Source of the DNA: Paenibacillus mendelii
GTDB taxonomy: Bacteria; Bacillota; Bacilli; Paenibacillales; Paenibacillaceae
Direction of reading: 5' to 3'
DNA length: 64,000 nt
Assembly (NCBI RefSeq): GCF_024498075.1
Contig: NZ_JANHOF010000011.1
Coordinates: forward strand, 155,863 to 219,862
This document shows positions 9,485 through 18,674 of this stretch, one piece after another (position 1 is the first letter of the stretch; every line of letters starts with the position of its first letter). Both the position numbers and the translations under genes were made by a program. The notes beneath the pieces are model-generated. The model searched no databases and was not told where the DNA came from. It worked only from the letters and a program-made list of their open reading frames with translations.

Positions 9485-9911
9485 AATCGGATACTTCGCC
9501 GAGCTCTTCCAATTCCTCTTTTCCAGCAGTTTCAAGCTGCGTTAGATCATAATTTGCAGGTAGCGATTCAATGTCGACATAGTATTCCGGATTGCTGCTG
9601 AGAGACAGACGTCCTTTGGCAGTATCGAAAGAAAACTTTTCGAATACGTATAAGGAAAAGCCTTCACCTTGATGCAAAGCGGCCGTGTGTGACTGGTTAC
9701 CCTCACCAGTCATCAAATCAAAGGTTTCGCTCTGGGCACGTGTTGCTGCGGGAGCTTGCTCGTTCTCAATTGCAGGAGCCGTGACCGCCTCATTAGTCGG
9801 TGATAATGTTTCAGGGCCGGCGGAAGGCTCAGTTGCTCCTGAGCATGCTGTAAGCGATAGAACCATGACGAAAATCGAGATTTTCGTGAAAGCAGGAGCC
9901 TTTTGATTCAT
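9387..9911 (-). pseudogene. Lipoprotein of unknown function, 3' end lost at a deletion junction
   Basis: The start MNQKAPAFTKISIFVMVLSLTACSG is a clean lipoprotein signal with lipobox LTAC, followed by a Thr/Pro/Glu/Ala-rich linker and a small acidic domain (GFSLYVFEKFSFDTAKGRLS, YYVDIESLPANYDLTQLE). From about base 9440 leftwards the reading frame is the antisense of the truncated ABC exporter, so the last ~18 residues are not native. Not recognised as a named family. ATG at 9911; AAAGAAAGG upstream. Confidence 0.65.
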
Positions 9912-10741
9912 GTTTGATCACGCCTTTCTTTCTTTAGTCCATGCACAATTCATGATTGCAGTCGATGATTAGATCACCACTGCTTTCACGATATCTGCTT
10001 TCGAATAGTGTCCATTGAGTACTGTTGCGGCAACTTCATTTTGTGTTTCGTTAAAATAATATGATTAATTATGAGTTATTACCCATGTAAGGGATTAGAA
10101 ACGCAAACTACGAAAGCTTGTGTCTGCTAAGCACTCCTCTTGAAATCTCTCCCAGGCTTGTTGCCGTTATGTGAACATACAACGGGCAACCCACCCTTTG
10201 CTAAATAAGTGGACACTTAGAAAGGCTATGGGTTTACGACAAGAAGCGCCGCCCTTCTCTTCATCGTAATCGACAATAAAGTAGAACATCACGTTCGCTG
10301 ACGCGCCTACCAACTTGGGGATTATCTGGTTTTTCTCAAAGCAGCACGACTCGATCACGGATATGTATGTGCAAGCGAAGCTGAAATTTCAGGCTGTTCT
10401 AGATCAAGTCTTTCCGGAATACCATGGTTGTTTGGAGACCTGAATGCAAGAGTTTCGTTTAGTCGGCAAAAGCTAACAAAGAGGAACTCTTGCGTTCAGC
10501 GGGACGATCCAAGAACAAGCTCAGCTATATCCGGAACGTCGCCGAACGGGCAAAAGAAGGTTTGCTTGACTTTCAAGTATTTAGAGAGCTGGATGACGAG
10601 GAAAGGATAACATCGAAATTCAGGAATTCGTGAATGATTCCTATTAAATGTAATATACGTATGTTTACAATTGTTTGAACCATTATTAAATTTGTTTAAA
10701 TAAATAAAGGTCCGTAAAGTATATTTATGAAGGTATCTTAT
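9912..10741. other. 830-bp stretch without an intact gene
   Basis: Holds the lipoprotein's 5' flank, stop-riddled sequence, the insertion-sequence relic annotated at 10340-10620 and the promoter region of the secreted-protein gene. Nothing else recognised. Confidence 0.6.
10340..10620 (+). pseudogene. Degenerate IS110-like transposase fragment
   Basis: One frame reads AKLKFQAVLDQVFPEYHG, then after a shift VFGDL, which resembles the segment joining the two halves of IS110-family transposases (QVFPEY..VFGDLYS). A further frame gives ELLRSAGRSKNKLSYIRN. Several stops and shifts make it non-functional. The match is from memory and covers a short stretch. Confidence 0.4.
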
Positions 10742-11707
10742 ATGAAAGGTGTGTTTACAAGCATGGGATTGGGAAAACGTTTGACCCTATCTGTCGTTTA
10801 TCTCCTCTGTGTGTCAATGTTGATGCCTGTCATTGCCAGTGCAGCATATTACAACACTTACACCGACGTCGCAAAGCTCAACAATGCAAATAGCGCTTAC
10901 GCAGCACAGGGATTCGCCGTAGGTTCTTCCTACACTTATTCCGTAAAAGTTAACAGTGACAACACGAAAGCAGTTATTTACCGCACCAAAATGAGCGACG
11001 GAAGCACTACGCTCATGACAAACGGTGATAATGGAAAAACATACGCCACCTATCTCGGCCATGCAAACGATGTGGTACTCAGCACAATCGACGGAGATTA
11101 TTATATGTTTATCGTTACCATGAACGCCGGAAGCATGAGTCTCGTAAAATTGAAGTATGTTGGGACGAAATATTACAAAGTTGGTAACTACACCATTAAA
11201 TACAATGGTGCAAACAAGGCAATGTCAGGGGTGAAAATTACCAGCAAGAATACTAGCAACATCAGCTTTCTCTTCAAATCCGGTCGAACCCTTTACAGAG
11301 GAACCCTTCCACTGACTGCCAACAGCGGCACAATTAATGTAACTAACAGCTTTAGCTTAAATATAGAAGATGCGCTGGTAAACGGCAAGAGGATCTCCAA
11401 CATCTCTTCGTATGCATTCCAAGGTTTCGGTTATTATAACAATACCATATACATACCGATGACCTATAAGAACATCAGCATTGTACTTGTTTATCGTAAT
11501 ATATCTACTGCATCGGGAACGATCCAAGCGGATGATAATCTGTCGTTCCGTATTACGTCCTCTGCATACTCAGATCTTTTTGAGATTGAGGGTGTCGGAA
11601 TCGCCAATGGGGATCAACTCTGGTTCAACACCAATCGAAGAACGAAACCGGGGGATACCGCTCACGACGGGGTGCACTATTTTAAGAACTACAGCGCCTC
11701 TAACTAA
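10742..11707 (+). CDS. Secreted protein, possibly helveticin J-like
   Basis: About 321 residues from ATG 10742 (AAGG eight bases upstream; ATG 10727 is an alternative). A signal peptide ends VIASAA|YYN. The mature protein is rich in Asn, Ser, Thr, Tyr and Gly with short beta-like repeats (SSYTYSVKV, SGRTLYRGTLPLT, YYNNTIYIPMTYKNI) and no cysteines, which suggests a beta-propeller-like exported protein. The opening (AAQGFAVGSSYTYSVKV) and the end (LWFNTNRR...HDGVHYFKNY) recall the helveticin J class III bacteriocin family, from memory and unconfirmed. It is a single transcript closed by a near-ideal hairpin at 11772-11804, with no immunity gene recognisable beside it. Confidence 0.6.
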   Translation: MKGVFTSMGLGKRLTLSVVYLLCVSMLMPVIASAAYYNTYTDVAKLNNANSAYAAQGFAVGSSYTYSVKVNSDNTKAVIYRTKMSDGSTTLMTNGDNGKTYATYLGHANDVVLSTIDGDYYMFIVTMNAGSMSLVKLKYVGTKYYKVGNYTIKYNGANKAMSGVKITSKNTSNISFLFKSGRTLYRGTLPLTANSGTINVTNSFSLNIEDALVNGKRISNISSYAFQGFGYYNNTIYIPMTYKNISIVLVYRNISTASGTIQADDNLSFRITSSAYSDLFEIEGVGIANGDQLWFNTNRRTKPGDTAHDGVHYFKNYSASN

Positions 11708-11771
11708 TAAAATAGGCCTGCGGCATTCGCTGGGGCAATTGAAAAAGAAGGTTTCCCTGGAGCAGTGGAAC

Positions 11772-11804
11772 GAAATTCCTCCTACGTAACGTAGGAGGAA
11801 TTTC
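11772..11804 (+). terminator. Perfect 15-bp stem-loop after the secreted-protein gene
   Basis: Arms GAAATTCCTCCTACG and CGTAGGAGGAATTTC are exact complements with a 3-base loop. Only weak T-runs follow on either side. Symmetric, so it may act in both directions. Confidence 0.7.
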
Positions 11805-11947
11805 TATATTTATGACATTCCTGTACTTCTTTTTGATTATGAATGGAAACTTTTTTTGTCATGACGGACGACTCCTCCCTGAATAGCCTCTCGGCATATG
11901 ACCACTACAGGCAAAAAGGTGAAAAACCGCCAATCCGGTACAAGGAA

Positions 11948-11982
11948 AAGCCCGCCATGGTATTCATTACCTTGACGGGCTT
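11948..11982 (-). terminator. Terminator of the DUF4838 gene
   Basis: On the minus strand AAGCCCGTCAAGGTA pairs with TACCATGGCGGGCTT and is followed by TTCC; 34 bases beyond the stop codon of the minus-strand gene at 12016. Confidence 0.65.
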
Positions 11983-12015
11983 CCTATCAGGGTTTCATTA
12001 CCGGCTAACGGCAGA

Positions 12016-14373
12016 TTAGTTGGATGCAACCTCCCAAAGCATTGCCGGTCCCGTAATCCCGCCTGTGCCCAATTCATCCAATATCGCATTGCCTACATCA
12101 ACGACGACTAAATTGGACTCTCCGAATTCGATAGCGTTCGTTGCATCAAACTCCCATGGCGACGTTAACCCGCTGCCCTTTTTCACTAACGGCAGCTCCT
12201 GCCCGTTCATCCAAACCCTGGCCGTCTCGTCGATGCTGCTGAACCAAAGGTGGATCGGATTGCCGTTGTCGAAATTCTTGTCTACCTGTACTTCCGTCCG
12301 GTACCATGCGTGGCCTTTGTAATAGCGCAGTCCTTGGCTGGACCAGGTTTCGGAATGCGTCTTCAGCTTCATCCACGACTTCGTTCCCAAGCCGGGTTTC
12401 CACAAACCTAACAGATCTCCGTTATCGTGCGGGAACAGCATAACATTCCACTCGTCGGGCATTTGGGCGACTACCCGCTTTCCTCCGGTAACGCGCTGTT
12501 CTCCTTCCGTCACTAAATTCTTCCAAAAGATATCGGTATACAGAAATGATGCCCACGGATTTAAAATGACAGGCGAATGGAATACGGCTTCATTCCGGAG
12601 CGCATAAATTCGGTCAAACTGCTCTTTGGCCTTCACAAAATCCAAGCGATTGATGTTATCCATCATGCCGAGGAAGTTGTCGCCGAAGCTGTAAGCAAGC
12701 CGCACCATCGCAACGCGTTTGCCGTATACCGGATCGTTCGATTTATTCGCTTCCTTCTCGGCCATGCTTAGCGTTTTCTCCATTTCCTTCCTGACCTTGT
12801 CCGTCAAAATGTGAGGGAAATCATAGATGTTTCCGACAAAGTAATCGGCGTTTGCAAAAGCCTGCTCAAGCGTTTCAAAATGCTCCCGCATCGACTCGGC
12901 CGCTGGACCGTACAAGTTCGTATAGTAATCGTCCAGCAAAGCCTCGACATCCAGATCCGGATTCCACATCATCTTGGCCGCCAGATAAAGCCCTGGACCA
13001 TGATAGGCCCAAGCCGGCAAGTTTTCGGCGCGAATGCCGGCGATGCCGTTCTGCTTGTAATACTTAAACTCGCTGGACACCTGATCGACCATCGAAAAGG
13101 GAAGGCCCGGATCGGCAAGGTTATAGAGATACTGGTAAATCTGCGGTTCAACCCCTAATTTCCGCCAGCCGTCGATTATCTCTTTTAGGTGACCGCGCTC
13201 CCAAGAAAGTGGATTGTCTATGGCATGGTAGCGGTCTACCGTAATCGAAGCGATGACCGGGATGAGTCTGGGATGCGGTTTCCACCGAACCGGCGGTTGG
13301 TAGTAAGTGTCATAAGCGGTAAAGCCGATGCTGACATCCGAATATCCGGCCTGCTCAAGCTGCTCCAAAACAAGATTGATAAATTTCACGTACCGATCCG
13401 TTAACGACAAGGTGTCGTGCGTTGCATCCAAGTCATTCCCATCCCATTCAGGGTGAGGCTGAAGCACCTTTACAAGACCGTCGTTCGGTCCCATACTCAA
13501 CACTTTAAGATTGGGATCTTGCTGCAATTTCTTTAGCGAGCTCTGTACGACACAGGCCAGAACGTCAGGCTTCGTGACGTCAAATTGATTCGTCGGTTGT
13601 CCGTTCTCGTTCGGCAGATACAAATCGGGCCGATCCTTTGCGCTGATGGTGCACGGAATGCCATGCGTTCCGTAAAACTTTTGATTCAGCCTCATATGCT
13701 CAACCCAAGGCTTGCCTTCATTCAAATTGACGCCGTTCGGAAGTCCGGGAGGTTTCTGATAGGCTTCGGTTGCTTGCATCGCCCTGACCGAAAAACCCGG
13801 GTGCTGAATCGTATCTTGCATTGGAAGCGCTATCGTTTTCTTCGACGGGATTACCGTGCCAATGTCTCCGGGCATGAACCATCGTACGCCAATTTGCTCA
13901 AGAAGCTCAAAGGCCGCGAATAACGTTCCTTGATCCGAGAGCCCATACAATTGGATGGAATCCGCCGCCGCTGCTAAACGGAAAGATGCGGGATCATCTC
14001 CGCCTTGACTGATGGTATTCAAGTCGATTTCGGGTGTTGCCCCTCCGATATAAATTTTCGTTCCGGTTGCCTCTTCCTCATTCGTTACAATGGGAAGCTC
14101 GGCCCCGGATATGCTTTTGATGTAATTCACCAGCTCCGTTGCCGCCTTCTTCTCCAATGCCGAAGCATATACCGTCGTCACAACGGTTGCTGAAGGGTTG
14201 CCGTCGCTCACAAGCATAACGCCTTGTTCTGCGCCATCTTGCCCATGCTTCGTTGTTGTCTCGTCCGCCAAGCTCTGGTTATTGGCGCTCGCCTGTCCAG
14301 CCGCCATAAGCAGCGGGGTTACGGCCAAAACAAAAATCAACAGCAAAACGAACCTTTTTCCTTTCAAAATCAA
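12016..14373 (-). CDS. Secreted DUF4838-type glycosidase-like protein
   Basis: 785 residues with a signal peptide (FVLLLIFVLAVTPLLMAAGQASA). Order: an N-terminal domain like that of family 67 alpha-glucuronidases (YASALEKKAATELVNYIKSISGAELPIV, about 65-160), a long central TIM-barrel-like DUF4838 region with a genus-typical MPGDIGTVIP motif and IGFTAYDTYYQPP, and a C-terminal beta-sandwich resembling GH2 sugar-binding domains (GHAWYRTEVQVDKNF, SIDETARVWMNGQELP). Such proteins occur in plant-polysaccharide loci; activity is not established. Possibly in one unit with the broken permease upstream (14453-15120). Confidence 0.75.
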   Translation of the reverse strand: MILKGKRFVLLLIFVLAVTPLLMAAGQASANNQSLADETTTKHGQDGAEQGVMLVSDGNPSATVVTTVYASALEKKAATELVNYIKSISGAELPIVTNEEEATGTKIYIGGATPEIDLNTISQGGDDPASFRLAAAADSIQLYGLSDQGTLFAAFELLEQIGVRWFMPGDIGTVIPSKKTIALPMQDTIQHPGFSVRAMQATEAYQKPPGLPNGVNLNEGKPWVEHMRLNQKFYGTHGIPCTISAKDRPDLYLPNENGQPTNQFDVTKPDVLACVVQSSLKKLQQDPNLKVLSMGPNDGLVKVLQPHPEWDGNDLDATHDTLSLTDRYVKFINLVLEQLEQAGYSDVSIGFTAYDTYYQPPVRWKPHPRLIPVIASITVDRYHAIDNPLSWERGHLKEIIDGWRKLGVEPQIYQYLYNLADPGLPFSMVDQVSSEFKYYKQNGIAGIRAENLPAWAYHGPGLYLAAKMMWNPDLDVEALLDDYYTNLYGPAAESMREHFETLEQAFANADYFVGNIYDFPHILTDKVRKEMEKTLSMAEKEANKSNDPVYGKRVAMVRLAYSFGDNFLGMMDNINRLDFVKAKEQFDRIYALRNEAVFHSPVILNPWASFLYTDIFWKNLVTEGEQRVTGGKRVVAQMPDEWNVMLFPHDNGDLLGLWKPGLGTKSWMKLKTHSETWSSQGLRYYKGHAWYRTEVQVDKNFDNGNPIHLWFSSIDETARVWMNGQELPLVKKGSGLTSPWEFDATNAIEFGESNLVVVDVGNAILDELGTGGITGPAMLWEVASN

Positions 14374-14452
14374 ATTGATTCCTCCTTTTTTTGATGCCTC
14401 CCGGAATGGTCATTCCGGAAGGCTCGGCCTGATGGCCAGAATTTTTATTGTT

Positions 14453-15120
14453 TCACCCCCGATAAAGGGAGTGTGAACAATCATTCAACATTACTTCGAT
14501 TTGTTCGAAGCCGATATCCAAAACGCTGCCGACCCGCAAAACCAAAAAAATGACGATCGTCGTAGTAATGCTGGGAAGCGAAATATACCATATTTTTTGC
14601 AGCCGGTTGGCCCCGTCGATCGTGGCCGATTCATAAAGGGACGGGTCCACGGACGTAAGCGCGGCCAGGTAAATAATCGTTCCCCATCCGAGCTCCTTCC
14701 ATATTTCCGCGGAAACCAGTATTGTCCGAAAATATTCGGGCTTAAGCAGGAAATGAATCGGCTCTCCGCCGAAATCGACGACCAGCCGGATAACCCAGCC
14801 TGACGATGGGGACAGCGTGTTGATAATGATGCCGGCGATAACGACCCACGATATGAAGTGCGGCAAATACAGCACCGTTTGGGCGACTCTTTTGAACAGC
14901 AGATTCCGAATTTCGTTCAGCAGGATAGCCAGCAAGATCGGTGCGGGAAATCCGACAGGACTTGATAGAAGCTTATAATTAACGAATTTCGTAAAATCGT
15001 GAAGAAATCGTCCGACTGGAAAAGATAGCGGAAATTTTCGAAACCAACCCATTCGCTTCCCCATATGCCTTCAGCAAATTAAAATCCTGGAACGCAATGA
15101 CGATGCCTCCGAGAGCGCAT
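14453..15120 (-). pseudogene. LplB-type sugar ABC permease, degraded
   Basis: The middle reads as a good LplB-like permease (FPAPILLAILLNEIRNLLFKRV, TVLYLPHFISWVVIAGIIINTLSPSSGWV, and the EAA-loop region ESATIDGANRLQKIWYISLP). Upstream the homology continues in two other frames: GIVIAFQDFN, then GIWGSEWVGFENFRYLFQ shifted, so at least two frameshifts are needed near 14960 and 15080. The start is missing at ~15120, next to the FAD gene's stop, and the C-terminus ends abnormally after VLDIGFEQI. No working protein can be made. Confidence 0.85.
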
Positions 15121-15131
15121 CGCAAGCCAGG

Positions 15132-16945
15132 TTACTCGCAAACGATTTCGACCACTCGCACATGGTCCAACCCGTTCGTAGAGATGATCTCCAGACGGAG
15201 CGTCTTCAGATTTTTCAGCGTTGCCGGCAGATGAATCATTCGTTGATAATTGTCCTTGATATGTGCGATTTCCGTCCTCCCTTGTTCACCATGCGCAATC
15301 AGCTTAAACTCCTTCAGCGTTTCGGCTTGCGGCCGCCCCCACTGCATATGATTCTGAAGCACGTCCAAATGACATAGCATCAATAAACGGTGAAGCCCGG
15401 TATCCAGTACGATCGTAATCCGGGAAACCGATACCGGCTCCTCCCACTCCAGCTCCAGCCAAGGACTGCCGTCTCCCGGCTCCGTCATCCAGCGATGCGT
15501 GCCGGCTGACGTAAGGTCGGGACGTACCCCCTTCTCCCCATGGACCGCGCGAGTATGCCCGTCCACAACATTTCTACATTTTCCTTGCTTTTGCTCGGAC
15601 GATGCGGAAATCCTGGCAAGCTTCGCGAGATTTCCTTCCAGCTTCATGCCGGGCAAAAAAACCCCCTGCCGAAGCAATTGCTGCTGAGCCTCCTTAACGA
15701 CGCCGCTTTCGCGCCACGCTTGTTCCAGCGGAAGCTTGCGCTTCACCGCCGTTGCCGCGAACGTTCCAAGCCCTTCCCCCATGACCGCGCAAGTCGCCAT
15801 GACCCTAGTGCTGGAGAACGCGATATGGGTAGCCGATAAATTGCGGCCTGCGAACATCAGATTCGAAATGTTCCCGCTAATCATCGAACGCAGCGGAATG
15901 CCGTAAAGATAAGGCGTAAACGGCTGATTGCACGGCTCCTCGTCTTTCGCATCGATGCCTTGAGGAGGATGGGTATCCATCGACCAGCCGCCGTAAGCGA
16001 TTACATCATCAAAATCGACGGCCTGCTGAATATCGTTTTGGGTCAGTACGTGCTCGCCGATAAATCGTCTGGACTCTCTTTTGCCCGGAAGGAAGCCGAA
16101 CCAGTCCAACGCCCAATTTTCGGAATCGGGGTGATTGCCGCTATTTTTGATGTGATCCCACACCCCCAGCATGATCGCAAGCAGCTCGTCACGGATATGT
16201 TCGTTATCCTTAATCGTATCCAGCGTGCCGCCGAACTCCACCCACCAATAGCCGAACTCCCAGGCGTCGTGGTTTCTAAACTTCAAATCTTCCTCCGTAA
16301 ACTTGCGGGCCCATTTCGGCGGGGTAAACGGCATCGGGCGGCCCATATCCTTCGATGTAAACAAAAGGGAGGATCCGAGACGAAAAGCGTCCCTGTTCAG
16401 GCTCGCGCCGGACTCGTTAAACTCATGGGTCGCTTCGCGGCCTGTCGTAAAAGCGGCCCCCGCTTCAAATCCCAGTCTGCCGTCGCCCGTACAATCCACA
16501 AAAATGTCAGCACGAATCGTAAAGCTTTCCTCCGTACTTTCTCTCACCGCATAAGCGGAACGAATACATGAGCCCTCGACATCGGCTTCGACAACCGTCG
16601 TGTTCAGAAGCAGCGTCAAATTCGGTTCAGCGCGGCACTTTTCATATAAGATCAAGTCCAGCATGCTCGCGCTCCGCTGCGGATTTCTGACCGAGCATTC
16701 GAGCACGATTTCTTCGATTATGCCGCTTTCTCTGCGCTCCGTCTCCAATTCCTTCCCGATTGTGGATGAGCCAGATATATTCATGCGAATCTCCGACGAT
16801 GCGTTTCCGCCAAGAACGGAACGGTCCTGGCATAAAATGACCCGGGCTCCGTTGCGAGCCGCAGCCAATGCGCCACCCCCGTCATCCCTCCGCCGGCGAT
16901 CAAAATGTCCGTGTCCAACATTTTCGTATCAGTCTTCCCCATCAT
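15132..16945 (-). pseudogene. FAD-dependent oxidoreductase with C-terminal discoidin-like domain, one frameshift
   Basis: ATG 16945 has AGAGGAG seven bases upstream and gives MGKTDTKMLDTDILIAGGGMTGV, the Rossmann FAD loop GGGMTG. At about 16878 the frame shifts by one, and homology resumes as MAAARNGARVILCQDRSVLGGNASSEIRM, typical of the FAD_oxidored family, for 578 residues to 15132. The FAD domain includes IFVDCTGDGRLG and NLMFAGRNLSATHIAFSSTRVMATCAVMGEGLGTAA-like sequence. The last ~170 residues (ARISASSEQ..., LELEWEEPVSVSRITIVLDTGL) look like an F5/8-type carbohydrate-binding domain. Divergent AraC gene at 17069 is its likely regulator. Confidence 0.82.
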
Positions 16946-17068
16946 CCATTGACTCCTCTGCATTCTATGATATCTTTAATTACATATTACGATCTTACAT
17001 TTGCGTATTAGAATTCATAAAATTTCTTTTTCATATCCAAAATTTCACGTCGGACGAGGTGAAGCGAG

Positions 17069-17863
17069 ATGCCTGCAGGTTTGCCCGAATTCGTCTATCA
17101 TATGTACTGGCTCAAAAAAAATAAATTTCTATTAGAGAAGGATATCTACGTGACTTGGGTTCTTTTTGCGGTGGAGGAAGGGACATTCGAGTACCAAATT
17201 GGAGAAAATTACGGAGTGGCCGAGTTCGGAGACGTGGTAGTGTGCCCGCCCCAGATCGCTTTTCATCGAAACGTGCTGACGCCCTTAAGCTTTCATTCCA
17301 TTACGTTCCTCCTCCCCGAAGGAGAACCGCAAAAGCTTCAGCCCCTTCTAGCGCAGCGGAAAATAAGGCTGCCGCAGATCAGGCGATTGTCCGAAAACTA
17401 CAGCTGCTTAAGGCAGGCGGATCAGCAAATGTCCTATAGCCTCGATAATCAAAGGCTGAAGCAGCACTATTTGGCGGACATTTGGCTGATGATTGCGCAG
17501 CAGGCGATGGAATCCCCCGATACCGAACCTTTACTGGAGCATGACGAACTCATTCGCGATGTCGCGATATATTTGAATCACCATGCCCATGAAACGATCG
17601 AAATCCGGGATGTCGCGCAGCGCTTCGGCATGACACCCGTGCAGCTTATCCGCAGATTCAAAAACGCCTACGGCGTCAACCCTCTGCAATATCTAACGTC
17701 GATTCGAGTAAAACAGGCATGCAGGCTGTTGCTGGTAACGGAGTGGACGCTCGATGTCATAGCGGGAAGATGCGGCTACGAGAACGGCTTCTATCTCAGC
17801 CGGGTGTTCCGCAAGGTAATGGGCGTGAGCCCGTCCGAATTCCGCAAGCAAAACCGGTATTAG
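17069..17863 (+). CDS. AraC-family transcriptional regulator
   Basis: 264 residues: N-terminal cupin-like sensing domain (FEYQIGENYGVAEFGDVVVCPPQIAFHR) and C-terminal double HTH (IRDVAQRFGMTPVQLIRRFKNAYGVNP, LDVIAGRCGYENGFYLSRVFRKVMGVSP). ATG 17069 follows GAGGTGAAG. Divergent from the FAD oxidoreductase; probably controls the 12-17 kb carbohydrate locus in response to a sugar. Intact, although its neighbours are damaged. Confidence 0.9.
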   Translation: MPAGLPEFVYHMYWLKKNKFLLEKDIYVTWVLFAVEEGTFEYQIGENYGVAEFGDVVVCPPQIAFHRNVLTPLSFHSITFLLPEGEPQKLQPLLAQRKIRLPQIRRLSENYSCLRQADQQMSYSLDNQRLKQHYLADIWLMIAQQAMESPDTEPLLEHDELIRDVAIYLNHHAHETIEIRDVAQRFGMTPVQLIRRFKNAYGVNPLQYLTSIRVKQACRLLLVTEWTLDVIAGRCGYENGFYLSRVFRKVMGVSPSEFRKQNRY

Positions 17864-18009
17864 CGGCGAAAGCGGCAACAGTTTAACCTTATCGTTCCCA
17901 TTAGCAGTGAACTGACGGTAATGGGATCATGTCCTTGTCTTAATCGGGAATGAGATAAAGTTCTGTCATCGCCAATTCACAAGAGCTTAATGAACAATGA
18001 ACCAAACAT

Positions 18010-18044
18010 AAAAAACATCGCCAGCAATATGGGCGATGTTTTTT
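18010..18044 (+). terminator. Rho-independent terminator after the AraC gene
   Basis: AAAAAACATCGCC and GGCGATGTTTTTT pair around a 9-base loop with a T-run on the plus strand. Symmetric enough to work both ways; 147 bases past the AraC stop. Confidence 0.75.
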
Positions 18045-18256
18045 ACAACCGTTTATGATCAGATCGTCAGCTTTTCTTGTCATCATGTGGCAAAGGCGAT
18101 TTTTTTAGCTTAGAGACATCATCCTCCTTATTTAACTTCAATTACCAGTTATAGGTATTTTCAGCTAATGGCATATTCTCCGTCTATATCACAGGTCCCA
18201 ATAATGGACAGATATTTCCATATCGGTGCAATCTCCCCGCTTCCGTGGGGGCAGTA

Positions 18257-18660
18257 TCAACGCTGCTGCCCCGCCATAAACTGCCGCACTACATCCGTCG
18301 TTGGCGCTCCCTTGACGCCTCCTATCCGCAGAGTCGCCATTGCGCCGCAAGCCGACCCGAAACGGAGACACTCCTCGGCCGACACTCCGTGCAAGGTTGT
18401 ATACAGAAATCCGGCATTGAAGGAATCTCCCGCGCCTGTCATATCAATCGGCGCTACGTGTAACGCTTCCGCATGAATCCATGTCCCCGAAGGCTCCAAC
18501 AAAGACGCCCCTCGCTCCCGCGCTTCAAAGCCATAAGCCCCCGCTTCTCAGGAATGGCTTTCGTCATCCCAACAGGGTCTGGGGACCCGAAAATGTGCTC
18601 GGCCTCTGTCTGGCTCGGCACGAAATAATCGGTAAAATGACGGATCCATACATGACACCA
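18257..18660 (-). pseudogene. PfkB-family sugar kinase remnant
   Basis: Two overlapping minus-strand frames together give the C-terminal half of a ribokinase-like enzyme: FTDYFVPSQTEAEHIFGSPD and ALKRGSEGRL in one frame, then EPSGTWIHAEALHVAPIDMTGAGDSFNAGFL with the catalytic-Asp motif GAGDSFNAGF in the other. A frameshift near 18490 separates them and the N-terminal half is absent, cut at ~18660 right beside the rph stop codon. Confidence 0.8.
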
Positions 18661-18674
18661 AGTATTTAAAGCCA

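Noticed and set aside
13814..13828. cre-like sequence inside the DUF4838 gene
   Set aside because: Internal to coding sequence, one mismatch, and no promoter close by.
14374..14452. Riboswitch or attenuator before the DUF4838 gene
   Set aside because: Only a 7-bp CGGAATG/CATTCCG hairpin is present, with no T-run or known aptamer.
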